Assembly: GCA_016285075.1 (NCBI GenBank)
Contig: JAEEQB010000022.1
Span: forward strand, 1 to 64,000
DNA from: Prevotella sp.
GTDB taxonomy: Bacteria; Bacteroidota; Bacteroidia; Bacteroidales; Bacteroidaceae
DNA: 64,000 nucleotides
Direction: 5' to 3'
The notes under the pieces are model-generated. The model searched no databases, was not told the origin of the DNA, and saw only the letters and a list, made by a program, of their open reading frames with translations. Positions 42,612 through 50,760 of this stretch are shown piece after piece. The first letter of the stretch is position 1, and each line of letters begins with the position of its first letter. The position numbers and the translations under genes are program-made.

Positions 42612-43343
42612 TTAGAAATAGATACCGAATGCGAACGACTTGAATTCAGGGCCCTTGTCCTTCTTGAAGACGCTCATGGGTGAGTACTTGCAGTACAGGC
42701 CCAGCTCCCATACGTGGACAATGCCCAGGACATCGACGGTGAAGGGACGGTATCTAAGGTTCTTCGTATAGATATCCACATCTTCGTCGCCCAACTCGTA
42801 GCTGGTGTGAAGGCGTCCCCAGATGTTACAGTTCAGCTGGGCACCCAGAGAAATGGCGAAGTTCTTGCTGAAACGCTGATTGACAAGCAGGGGCATAGAA
42901 AGCGACGTGATGTGAACGTTGGACGAGAGGTCATCCACATGGCCGTAAATGCTTCCCGGCACCACATCCACGTAATTCGCACCAGTGAGAAAGTTCGAGT
43001 CCTTGACAAATGCCTTGTCGTGCCCCTTTAGCGTATAAGCACGCCAGCCAAACCCAAGGCCAGCTGAGAACGTGGTATTCCAGTTCTTCGGCGTATAGTC
43101 GTACTGCAGCAGCGTAAGGCCGAGTTCCCAGGAGCGGAAGGGGGCAAAATCCACACCTTCAGGAGTATCTGTAGGTACATTGACACCTAACTGCACATGA
43201 GCCGACCAACGGTCGTTTGCGTCCTTACCCTTTCCAAGTTCAACACCTTGGCTGGCCTTAGTATCATCATCACTAGTCACAATTGTTTCTGCATTTGCCG
43301 TCATTCCGACAGCCAGGAATGCCATCAATAATAGTTTTTTCAT
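42612..43343 (-). CDS. Outer-membrane beta-barrel protein of unknown function
   Basis: A 243-residue protein with a signal peptide (MKKLLLMAFLAVGMTANA) and alternating hydrophobic/polar strands (WSAHVQLGVNV, WELGLTLLQYDYT, TTFSAGLGFGWRAY, ITSLSMPLLVNQRF, FAISLGAQLNCNIWG), ending in a phenylalanine (SFAFGIYF) as outer-membrane barrels do. I do not recognise a named family. It is transcribed divergently from ilvE from a good promoter. Confidence 0.8.
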   Translation of the reverse strand: MKKLLLMAFLAVGMTANAETIVTSDDDTKASQGVELGKGKDANDRWSAHVQLGVNVPTDTPEGVDFAPFRSWELGLTLLQYDYTPKNWNTTFSAGLGFGWRAYTLKGHDKAFVKDSNFLTGANYVDVVPGSIYGHVDDLSSNVHITSLSMPLLVNQRFSKNFAISLGAQLNCNIWGRLHTSYELGDEDVDIYTKNLRYRPFTVDVLGIVHVWELGLYCKYSPMSVFKKDKGPEFKSFAFGIYF

Positions 43344-43381
43344 CCTTTACTTTAGTTCTAATTGTTGCATTAAAAACACTG

Positions 43382-43412
43382 CAAAGGTAGCTTTTTTTCT
43401 ATAATCGGACAA
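43382..43412 (-). promoter_or_regulatory. Promoter of the outer-membrane protein gene
   Basis: On the minus strand TTG (43412-43410), a 20-base spacer and TACCTTTG (43389-43382). The leader would be about 30 bases. Confidence 0.75.
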
Positions 43413-43450
43413 GAAAAGGTAAGGAAAAAGTGTTTTTTCGTTCGGATTTG

Positions 43451-43481
43451 TTGCTCAAAAGCAAGAATTTGATTACTTTTG
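43451..43481 (+). promoter_or_regulatory. Promoter of ilvE
   Basis: TTTG/TTG ending at 43453, a 20-base spacer and TACTTTTG at 43474-43481. The leader is about 35 bases. It is back to back with the outer-membrane protein promoter. Confidence 0.75.
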
Positions 43482-43522
43482 CAAGCCAATAAGGACAAAC
43501 ATTATTAAAAAGGAAATAACAC

Positions 43523-44539
43523 ATGAAGAATTTAGACTGGGGTAGTCTGTCGTTCGGCTACATGAAGACCGACTACAACGTGCGTTGCTACTATCGCGAC
43601 GGCAAATGGGGTGAGATTGAGGTCTGCTCCGACGAGTATCTGAACCTGCACATGGCAGCTACCTGCCTACACTATGGCCAGGAGGCCTTCGAGGGTCTGA
43701 AAGCCTACCGCTGCCCCGACGGCAAGGTGCGCATCTTCCGTGTTGATGAGAATGCTGCCCGTCTGCAGTCCACCTGCCGCGGCATCATGATGCCTGAGGT
43801 AAGCACAGAACTGTTTACAGAAATGGTTAAGAAGGTGGTTCGCCTGAACCAGGAGTGGATACCCACCTACGAGAGCGGTGCCACACTGTATATCCGTCCG
43901 CTGCTCATAGGCACCAGCGCCCAAGTAGGCGTGCATCCATCGAAGGAGTACTGCTTCCTGATTTTCGTCACACCCGTAGGTCCATACTTCAAGGGAGGCT
44001 TCGCTGCCAACCCATACGTGATTATCCGCGACTACGACCGCTCGGCCCCTCTCGGAACAGGTAAATACAAGGTAGGTGGTAACTATGCTGCCTCGCTCTT
44101 TGCCAACAATCTGGCTCACGAGAAGGGTTACGCCTGCGAGTTCTATCTCGACGCCAAGGAGAAGAAATACATGGACGAGTGTGGTGCCGCCAACTTCTTC
44201 GGTATCAAGAACAACACCTATGTCACTCCAAAGTCCACCTCTATTCTTCCCTCCATCACCAACAAGAGCCTGATGCAAGTGGCTGAGGATCTGGGCATGA
44301 AAGTGGAGCGCCGCCCCATTCCAGAGGAAGAGCTTGAGACCTTCGAGGAGGCTGGTGCATGCGGAACGGCAGCTGTGATTTCTCCCATCTCCTACATCGA
44401 CGACCTCGACACCGGCAAGCGCTACTCCTTTGGCGAGAAGCCTGGTCCCATGTCAAAGAAACTGTTCGACACCCTCCGCGGCATTCAGTACGGAGAGATT
44501 GAGGATAAGCACGGTTGGACAACGGTCGTCATTGAATAG
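43523..44539 (+). CDS. ilvE: Branched-chain amino acid aminotransferase
   Basis: A 338-residue fold-type IV PLP enzyme. It begins DWGSLSFGYMKTDYNVRCYY, then HYGQEAFEGLKAYRCPDGKV, GTGKYKVGGNYAASL (with the PLP lysine), and MDECGAANFFGIKN and ACGTAAVISPI near the C-terminus. It makes Val, Leu and Ile from their keto acids. It stands alone between its promoter and a strong terminator. Confidence 0.97.
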   Translation: MKNLDWGSLSFGYMKTDYNVRCYYRDGKWGEIEVCSDEYLNLHMAATCLHYGQEAFEGLKAYRCPDGKVRIFRVDENAARLQSTCRGIMMPEVSTELFTEMVKKVVRLNQEWIPTYESGATLYIRPLLIGTSAQVGVHPSKEYCFLIFVTPVGPYFKGGFAANPYVIIRDYDRSAPLGTGKYKVGGNYAASLFANNLAHEKGYACEFYLDAKEKKYMDECGAANFFGIKNNTYVTPKSTSILPSITNKSLMQVAEDLGMKVERRPIPEEELETFEEAGACGTAAVISPISYIDDLDTGKRYSFGEKPGPMSKKLFDTLRGIQYGEIEDKHGWTTVVIE

Positions 44540-44575
44540 GCGCACCATCTGCCTCCATAGTGCAAATAACCAATA

Positions 44576-44613
44576 GCAGAATATCCCAGGAGTCTGGGGT
44601 ATTCTGCTTGTTT
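44576..44613 (+). terminator. Rho-independent terminator of ilvE
   Basis: GCAGAATATCCCAG pairs with CTGGGGTATTCTGC over 14 bp (one G-T) around a 4-base loop, followed by TTGTTTTA. It lies between convergent genes. Confidence 0.88.
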
Positions 44614-44630
44614 TATGTCTTCAGGCTATG

Positions 44631-45593
44631 TTACAATTTCACGGAGGAAATATCTACGAGGTTGTTGACGATGGCGTAGATGGTGAGTCCTGCCGGGCTG
44701 TGTATCTGCAGCTTGCGGGCGATGTTTCTGCGATGAGTAATCACGGTGTTCACCGATATGCAGAGATGGTCGGCAATCTCCTTGTTCGACATACCCTGAA
44801 CCAATGATATAATCACATCCTTTTCCCTATCGGAAAGTGTTTCAGGGCTCTGCCCGTTACCAGACTTGAACACCATGTCCGATATGTTTCTTGTCACATC
44901 GCTCTGCTTCGCCGTCTGCTCCAGGCGTCTGATGGCTGGTACAAAGATATGGTCCTCTACCATTGCATGCTGGCGCAGCCACACCTCGTTCTCATAGATA
45001 TCATGGAGGGTAGCCGTGAGCTGGTTGTTGTGCAACCCGTCCTGCGGCAGATATTTGATGATGAGCAGCTTCAGTTCACGCAGTTTCTTGTCTGCTGCTC
45101 CGTGGTGCTTCGAAAATGTGTCCACATTATAGTCATTGCCAGGTTTACCGTCTATCAGCGACTGCACATAGGGGAACAGCGTCTTCTGCTCATATTTCAT
45201 GTGGCGGCGTATCTCATGGGCGTATTCATCGTAGAAGCGCAAGATCAGCTTGGCAAGTGAATCGTGCTCATCGAGCGACTCCTGCAGCTCCCTGCGTATA
45301 TACGGCAGTTGGAAATCAAGAAAATAGGCATGGCTGGCCTCCAGATAGTGCAAAAGTGTTTTGACAGACAACTGTTCGTCAGCCTCAAACTCACCATAGC
45401 CGTTTGCTGTGTAGTTGACCACCGCAAGAAAGGTATAGGTATCCACATTGTTGTCTTCACAGGTCTCTCTGACCGTCTTGTCGCCAAAGCCAAGACTGAT
45501 GTCGAAGCTGCCAAGCATCTGAAGCAGGTCGTAATTATCGCGAATCAGCGAAATCATCTTGTCGTCGGCCTCATACAACTTCTGATTTTTCAT
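44631..45593 (-). CDS. Hemerythrin-domain LuxR-type transcription regulator
   Basis: A 320-residue protein. Residues about 40-220 form a helical hemerythrin-like domain: candidate di-iron ligands are H88 (LEASHAYF), H126 and E135 (YAHEIRRHMKYEQKTLFPYV), H163/H164 (FSKHHGAADKK) and H209/E213/H214 (RQHAMVEDHIFVPAI). The start (SLGFGDKTVRETCEDNNVD) recalls the N-terminal part of RIC/YtfE di-iron proteins. Residues 250-310 are a LuxR helix-turn-helix (LSDREKDVIISLVQGMSNKE, ADHLCISVNTVITHRRNI). It probably senses oxygen, NO or iron and regulates the divergent porin-imelysin-cytochrome operon; this role is inferred. Confidence 0.9.
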   Translation of the reverse strand: MKNQKLYEADDKMISLIRDNYDLLQMLGSFDISLGFGDKTVRETCEDNNVDTYTFLAVVNYTANGYGEFEADEQLSVKTLLHYLEASHAYFLDFQLPYIRRELQESLDEHDSLAKLILRFYDEYAHEIRRHMKYEQKTLFPYVQSLIDGKPGNDYNVDTFSKHHGAADKKLRELKLLIIKYLPQDGLHNNQLTATLHDIYENEVWLRQHAMVEDHIFVPAIRRLEQTAKQSDVTRNISDMVFKSGNGQSPETLSDREKDVIISLVQGMSNKEIADHLCISVNTVITHRRNIARKLQIHSPAGLTIYAIVNNLVDISSVKL

Positions 45594-45626
45594 CTTCTCT
45601 AACTACTTAATAATGATTACTGGCTG

Positions 45627-45657
45627 CAAAGGTAGGCATATTTTCCGACCTATGCAA
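45627..45657 (-). promoter_or_regulatory. Promoter of the hemerythrin-LuxR gene
   Basis: On the minus strand TTG (45657-45655), a 20-base spacer and TACCTTTG (45634-45627). It faces away from the porin promoter; about 77 bases separate the two -33 boxes. Confidence 0.75.
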
Positions 45658-45667
45658 TAATCACTAG

Positions 45668-45736
45668 TAGGTATTTTCGCTACTGTCCACCCCTCAAAAA
45701 ACACGTTTTTACAGGTTTTCACTATTTTTAGGTATT
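45668..45736. promoter_or_regulatory. Possible operator: two TAGGTATT direct repeats between divergent promoters
   Basis: TAGGTATT occurs at 45668-45675 and 45729-45736; the second overlaps the -33 box of the porin promoter. Their place between a regulator gene and its neighbour operon suggests binding sites, but nothing else supports this. Confidence 0.3.
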
Positions 45737-45765
45737 GCCCTTTTTCCAAAAACATTCTACCTTTG
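45735..45765 (+). promoter_or_regulatory. Promoter of the porin-imelysin-cytochrome operon
   Basis: TTG (45735-45737), a 20-base spacer and TACCTTTG (45758-45765). The predicted leader is about 42 bases. Confidence 0.75.
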
Positions 45766-45813
45766 CACCCGTTTTCAAGCAGAACAATGTTTGACATAAC
45801 AACAGAGTAAAAC

Positions 45814-47148
45814 ATGATAAAGGAAAAAAACAGAATGAGGCGTAGAGTCCTCATTGCATTAGGATTGACAGCCAGCCTGCTGCCATTCACCCCTGCAAAG
45901 TCACAGGTTGTTGGCGACAGCGTGATGCAGCATGCCAAGGGGAACAGACTCAGCGTGGGAGGCTATGGTGAGATAGGTTACACACGTGAATTCTTCAGCG
46001 ACCATGTCAACCGCTACAGCTCCCCCCAGAACTACAAGGATGATCCCAGCCACGGCAAGTTTGACATACCCCATGCCGTCATCTACATGGGTTACGACTT
46101 CGGCAAGGGATGGACCTTGGGAACAGAGATAGAGTTTGAGCATACCGGCACAGGCTCAGCCATAGAAAACGAGGCCGACGAGGCTGCCGAGTGGGAATAT
46201 GAACAGGAGAAAGGCGGTGAAGTGGAACTGGAACAGCTGTGGCTCAACAAACGGTTCTCACGGGCTGCCAACATCAAGATCGGACACATTATCGTGCCTG
46301 TAGGCCTGAACAATGCCTACCACGAGCCGCTGAACTATTTCACCGTCTACCGCCCCGAGGGCGAGAACACCATCCTGCCTTCTACCTGGCACGACACGGG
46401 CATATCATTCTGGGGACAATACCGCAAGGTGAAATACGAATTGCAGATGGTGGCAGGACTCAATGCCATGCTCTTCAACCGCGACAAGTGGATTCACCAC
46501 GGTGCCGGCTCTCCCTTCGAGTTCAAACCTGCCAACCAGTATGGTTTCGCAGCAAGAGCGGAATGGCTACCCATGCCTGGACTGCGCATGGGAGTGAGCG
46601 GCTATTACGGCAACTCTGCACACAACACCTACCCCAATGACCTGAAGGGTGAGGGCAAGCCCTACAACAAAGTGAAAGGCACGGTGGCAGTAGGCAGTGC
46701 AGACCTGACGTTGAACCGCTGGAACTGGATTGTACGCGCACAGGCTGACTATGGATATGTGGGCAATACAGACAAACTTAACACCATCAAGGATGCCAAG
46801 GCCCACGCTTCCAACTCGCCCGTTAAGAGTGCCATGATCGGCAAGAATGCTGTAAGCATGGGCATTGAGGCCGGCTACGACCTCTTTTCACAGATAGAAT
46901 GCCTCCGCCGCGACGAGCAGAAACTGTATGTATTCGGACGATACGAGTATTACGACAGCTATATCCCTGCCAGCAACAAGGAGATGTTTGACTATACCAA
47001 CGTAAACCGCATGGCCTTCGGCATTAACTACTACCCCATTCCACAGATAGCCATCAAGGCCGACTACAGCCTGCGGAAGCTGAAGACTCCCTACAACAAC
47101 GAGCCGAGTCTGAACTTCGGCGTGGCTTACGAGGGATTCTTCCTTTAA
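45814..47148 (+). CDS. Outer-membrane porin
   Basis: A 444-residue protein with a basic n-region and signal peptide (MRRRVLIALGLTASLLPF, ending PAKSQ) and alternating strands across the whole length (LSVGGYGEIGYTREF, VIYMGYDFGKGWTLGTEIEF, LEQLWLNKRFS, KLYVFGRYEYYDSYI), ending GVAYEGFFL. It resembles the phosphate-selective porin (OprO/OprP) group in Bacteroidota. An internal ATG at 45835 is also possible as a start. As first gene before imelysin and a di-heme protein, it may admit metal complexes; the substrate is not shown by the sequence. Confidence 0.85.
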   Translation: MIKEKNRMRRRVLIALGLTASLLPFTPAKSQVVGDSVMQHAKGNRLSVGGYGEIGYTREFFSDHVNRYSSPQNYKDDPSHGKFDIPHAVIYMGYDFGKGWTLGTEIEFEHTGTGSAIENEADEAAEWEYEQEKGGEVELEQLWLNKRFSRAANIKIGHIIVPVGLNNAYHEPLNYFTVYRPEGENTILPSTWHDTGISFWGQYRKVKYELQMVAGLNAMLFNRDKWIHHGAGSPFEFKPANQYGFAARAEWLPMPGLRMGVSGYYGNSAHNTYPNDLKGEGKPYNKVKGTVAVGSADLTLNRWNWIVRAQADYGYVGNTDKLNTIKDAKAHASNSPVKSAMIGKNAVSMGIEAGYDLFSQIECLRRDEQKLYVFGRYEYYDSYIPASNKEMFDYTNVNRMAFGINYYPIPQIAIKADYSLRKLKTPYNNEPSLNFGVAYEGFFL

Positions 47149-47183
47149 CCCGAACTTGAATCACTAATTAATTAATAAGGACA

Positions 47184-48425
47184 ATGAAAAAGCTTTGTAT
47201 TTTCGCCTGGCTCTTGATGGCAGGCAGCATGGGATTGGTCTCATGCTCGAGTGACGATGATGACAACAAGGACGACAACAGACTGGCCGAGAAGGAACAG
47301 GCCATGCAGGCCATCACCGACCAGTATGTCAACAACGTGGTGTTCCCCATCTACAAGTCGTTGGCCAATCAGACTTCCACACTCTTCGAACAACTGGCCG
47401 ATGCCAAGGGCAAGCTTCGTGCAGGCACACTCACCCAGGGTGACATCGACAAGATCTGCAACACATTCGTTTCTGCCCGTTCCGCCTGGGAACAGAGCGA
47501 GTCGTTCCTCTTCGGGGCTGCTACCGACTTCGGCATCGACCCCCACATCGATACATGGCCTCTCGACCGCACCGCTCTGGCCAAGGCTCTCAGTAGCGCT
47601 GAGATTATTGACGACCTCGACGACCTTGATGATGGCGGTATCGACAATGCACGTGCCCTTGTGGGTGAGCAGCAGCTGGGGTTCCACGGCATCGAGTTCA
47701 TCATCTTCCGTAATGGTAAGAACCGCACCCTGGCAGCCCTGAAAGGCATAGAAGACGATGAAGCCTTCAGCGGACGCAACATCACAGGCGAGCAGGAGCT
47801 GGTATTCGCCACTGCCGTGGCAGGCGATCTGCGCGACAAGTGCTACCAGCTGGAAGTAAGCTGGCTGGGCGAACAGGCTCCCAAGGCCCATCAGGAACGT
47901 GTGGAAGAGTGTGAGTTTCCCACCACTGTTGCCGGCGGCGACACCTCCTACGGCGACAACATGCTCAACGCCACCAAGGCAGGCAGCACCCTTTCAACAT
48001 GGCGCGGTGTGATGTCGACCATTCTCGTGGCTGGATGCAGCAACATCTGCGCAGAAGTGGCTGGACAGAAGATTGGACAGGCCTATCTGGGTACTGACCC
48101 GGACTACATCGAGTCGCCCTACAGCCAGCGTTCCTACTATGATTTCTTCGACAACGTCAGCAGCGTACAGTTCAGCCTCTATGGCAATCTGGGTACAACC
48201 GCCCACGCCAACAGCATCATGAACTACCTGCAGAAGCACAATCCCACCATGGCTGCCGACCTGAAGGCCAGACTCGATGCCGCCCTCTCGGCACTCAACA
48301 CCGCCAAGGCTGGAACGCCCTTCGTCGTGGAATCCCACAGTGCCGGCGCCAAGGCTGCCATGGATGCCATCAACGAACTCGACGATGCACTCAACACCGC
48401 AGCATCGTGGATAGCTGCAAACTAA
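47184..48425 (+). CDS. Imelysin-family lipoprotein
   Basis: A 413-residue lipoprotein: signal peptide with lipobox LVSC (Cys21) followed by an acidic stretch SSDDDDNKDD, as in exported surface lipoproteins of this phylum. AWEQSESFLFGAATDFGIDP and the imelysin motif GFHGIE (166-171, GxHxxE) identify the M75/imelysin family, which includes the iron-uptake proteins EfeO and IrpA. The family is not thought to be a true peptidase. It lies 35 bases after the porin and 21 bases before the di-heme gene. Inference: iron or other metal handling at the envelope. Confidence 0.92.
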   Translation: MKKLCIFAWLLMAGSMGLVSCSSDDDDNKDDNRLAEKEQAMQAITDQYVNNVVFPIYKSLANQTSTLFEQLADAKGKLRAGTLTQGDIDKICNTFVSARSAWEQSESFLFGAATDFGIDPHIDTWPLDRTALAKALSSAEIIDDLDDLDDGGIDNARALVGEQQLGFHGIEFIIFRNGKNRTLAALKGIEDDEAFSGRNITGEQELVFATAVAGDLRDKCYQLEVSWLGEQAPKAHQERVEECEFPTTVAGGDTSYGDNMLNATKAGSTLSTWRGVMSTILVAGCSNICAEVAGQKIGQAYLGTDPDYIESPYSQRSYYDFFDNVSSVQFSLYGNLGTTAHANSIMNYLQKHNPTMAADLKARLDAALSALNTAKAGTPFVVESHSAGAKAAMDAINELDDALNTAASWIAAN

Positions 48426-48446
48426 CCAAGGATAAGCAAAAAGAAT

Positions 48447-50165
48447 ATGAAACTGAACCGATATTTCCACTTCTCTGTCATGGCAACCCTCGTCATAGGG
48501 TGTGCCATGACGTCGTGTAGCGACGACGAGGAGATGACCGATGAAGAGTGGCTGGACGAGGTGAGACACATGGGTAAGAACGTGGGTAACTTCACTGCCG
48601 AGGAGTGGTATCCCGGCGGTGAGAAAGGAACCACGATGAACGTCACCCAGGGATGCTATGAAGACGAAACGCCCGCCGTCACCGAAATGGGACTCACAGA
48701 AGCTTTCAATCGCGGTGAGCAGTTCTTCGAACGCAATGTCACCGAGTTCCAGCAGCCTTTCTTCGGCTTAGGACCTGCATACGTGCGTAAGTCCTGTCTC
48801 GACTGCCATCCCGGCTACGGACATGGCAAACGAGTGACACAATACACTGCCGAATGGGGCAATGGCTACCTGCTTGTGGTCTATCACCCCGCCGACGGCA
48901 TGAACAGCGACGACGGTCCCTATGTCAGCGAGGTGACAGGCATGCCACAGACGCGTGCCGTGAGCCCCTTCCTGCCACCTATCGACGAGAAAGGTATCCA
49001 CCTTAGCTGGCTGCCCGTACTAGCTATGGCCGATGGAAGCGAGATTTCTGCCACACAGTTCCCCGACGGCGAACGCTATGAGCTCATCTACCCCGAGCTG
49101 AGTATCGACCGCGAGGCCTTCAACACCTCTCCCACTCCCTGGGAGACAGGCAACGGTGCCGTGGCATTCCGCCTGGAGAGCACCATCGGCATCATCGGCA
49201 CAGGACTGCTCGACGCCATCCCCGACGACAGCATCAAGGCACAGTACCAGCGCGAGGCACCCTACGTAGAACTGAACCCCGCTTTCTGGGACAAGGAAGC
49301 CAACGATTTCGCCTCCACCGCCTGGTATGTCAATGCCTCCAGCGGTGTGGAACAAGTGAACCGACTGAAGAAATTCACCTATGCCATGACGCGTGGCTCA
49401 CTGCAGGACGGTGCCGGTGCCAATGCCATCTGGAACATCACCAACGTCAGCCGTTCAGACCGTCCCAAACTCTACACCACTGCCGCATGGGCCAAGGCCA
49501 TGTCCGAGAATCCCAAAGTCATTGCTGCCATCAAGGCCGACCCCACATCACCCTACCATGCCGACGGCACCGACGAGGGAATACGCCAAGCAGTGTACAA
49601 CCTGCTGCTGCCCTCTACCAACCAGTTCGACAACCAATGGCATAACTTCGCACCCGAGATGAGCGACAATAACTTCTGGGCTTTCCAGGTGTGGCATCGC
49701 GGTCTGGCCATTCCTCGTGCCCGCAACCTGCAGGATCCGGCAGTACAGCGCGGCAAGCAGGTGTTCAACGAGATAGGGTGTGCTGCCTGTCACCGCCCGT
49801 CGTGGAAGACCACGAAAGACGAGTACTGGAATCCGCAGATCATCACCAGACAGGGACTCCAGCTGCCCCGGTATCAGAACCAAACCATCTGGCCCTATAC
49901 CGACATGATCCAGCACCGCCTCTACATGAAGAACGGCATTCACGGCTCATGGTGCCGCACCACCCCGCTGTGGGGACGTGGGCTCTCACTGATCAACACA
50001 GGTGCAGAAGACCGTCTGCACGACTGCCGGGCACGCAACGAAATAGAGGCCATCATCTGGCATGGATACTCAAAGAAGTCGGATGCCTACGCCTCAACGC
50101 TGAAGTTCTACCGGCTGCCGAAATCCGATCGCGATGCCGTCGTGAAGTTCCTCAGAGCCATCTGA
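48447..50165 (+). CDS. Di-heme oxidoreductase lipoprotein (DHOR family)
   Basis: A 572-residue lipoprotein (lipobox AMTSC, Cys24, then acidic residues). Two c-type heme motifs are visible: CLDCH (117-121) and CAACH (445-449). The long region between them and blocks such as GAGANAIWNITNV and IPRARNLQDPAVQRGKQVFNEIG fit the DUF1111/di-heme oxidoreductase family, related to cytochrome c peroxidase and MauG. Genes of this family are known neighbours of imelysin genes. Heme attachment needs the cell's Ccs machinery, not present in this window. Confidence 0.9.
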   Translation: MKLNRYFHFSVMATLVIGCAMTSCSDDEEMTDEEWLDEVRHMGKNVGNFTAEEWYPGGEKGTTMNVTQGCYEDETPAVTEMGLTEAFNRGEQFFERNVTEFQQPFFGLGPAYVRKSCLDCHPGYGHGKRVTQYTAEWGNGYLLVVYHPADGMNSDDGPYVSEVTGMPQTRAVSPFLPPIDEKGIHLSWLPVLAMADGSEISATQFPDGERYELIYPELSIDREAFNTSPTPWETGNGAVAFRLESTIGIIGTGLLDAIPDDSIKAQYQREAPYVELNPAFWDKEANDFASTAWYVNASSGVEQVNRLKKFTYAMTRGSLQDGAGANAIWNITNVSRSDRPKLYTTAAWAKAMSENPKVIAAIKADPTSPYHADGTDEGIRQAVYNLLLPSTNQFDNQWHNFAPEMSDNNFWAFQVWHRGLAIPRARNLQDPAVQRGKQVFNEIGCAACHRPSWKTTKDEYWNPQIITRQGLQLPRYQNQTIWPYTDMIQHRLYMKNGIHGSWCRTTPLWGRGLSLINTGAEDRLHDCRARNEIEAIIWHGYSKKSDAYASTLKFYRLPKSDRDAVVKFLRAI

Positions 50166-50174
50166 CTCTGACCG

Positions 50175-50195
50175 TCGACAATTGTTTATTGTCGA
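50175..50195 (+). other. Hairpin after the di-heme gene
   Basis: TCGACAAT pairs perfectly with ATTGTCGA around TGTTT. It lies 10 bases after the stop codon but has no T tract; it may mark the mRNA 3' end. Confidence 0.4.
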
Positions 50196-50351
50196 AAGCG
50201 GATTGCAGATTCATTTTGACGCCCCGGCAACATCATAAGCAGGCTGGGGTTCGTCAAATAGCGCAAAGGCCAGGCCTGTAGACACGGTTACTGGGTACGC
50301 GAACATTTACAGCCTGAAATAGAGCAGATGCACAGTCCTGACATCTTCTGA

Positions 50352-50483
50352 TGCGACCGTTGCGACCGTTGCGACCGACCATTCTATAGATTTATTAAAA
50401 AATGGATATGTATATAAACATACTACATTCCTTTTTTTAATAAATCTATGAAAACAACGGTCGCAACGGTCGCAACGGTCGCA
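50352..50483. repeat. Large perfect inverted repeat with internal 9-bp repeats
   Basis: The left arm (50352-50377) is almost three copies of GCGACCGTT; the right arm (50458-50483) is its exact reverse complement over 26 bp. Inside, ATAGATTTATTAAAAAA (50386-50402) pairs exactly over 17 bp with 50433-50449. The arms are separated from the inner stem by unpaired stretches of 8 bases on each side, and the loop is about 30 bases. There is no gene inside. The whole is symmetrical, so it could form a cruciform in DNA or a very stable hairpin in RNA. Confidence 0.92.
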
Positions 50484-50510
50484 TTTTGTGGAACGAGGAA
50501 ACTCCCCACC

Positions 50511-50595
50511 CCGATAGTATCATACTAAAGGGCCGATAGTATGATACTAAAGGCACGATGGTGTCATACTAAAGGCACGATGGTGTCATCTTTTT
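50511..50595. repeat. Tandem repeat, 22-23 bp, about four units
   Basis: Units begin CCGATAGTAT or CGATGGTGTC and share CATACTAAAGG. They start at 50511, 50533, 50556 and 50578; the last is incomplete. The half-palindromes GTATCATAC and GTATGATAC could bind a dimeric protein. They lie between the large inverted repeat and the promoter of the SpoIIE-type gene. Confidence 0.75.
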
Positions 50596-50725
50596 CTCCT
50601 GAACATGCTCAACGGTTATAGAATGATTGTGGCATCTTTTATAGCATCTGTCAGGAAAAGAAAGATACTACGGTCCCTTTATCGAAATAATATGCTGATT
50701 ATTCTTATGTTTCGGTAAATTTTAC

Positions 50726-50733
50726 TACCTTTG
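50726..50733 (+). promoter_or_regulatory. -7 promoter box of the SpoIIE-type gene
   Basis: TACCTTTG followed by GCACC; start predicted near 50740, which favours the ATG at 50761 over an in-frame upstream codon at 50731 that would overlap the box. Confidence 0.6.
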
Positions 50734-50760
50734 CACCAAATCAACCAAACTTTAGACAAA

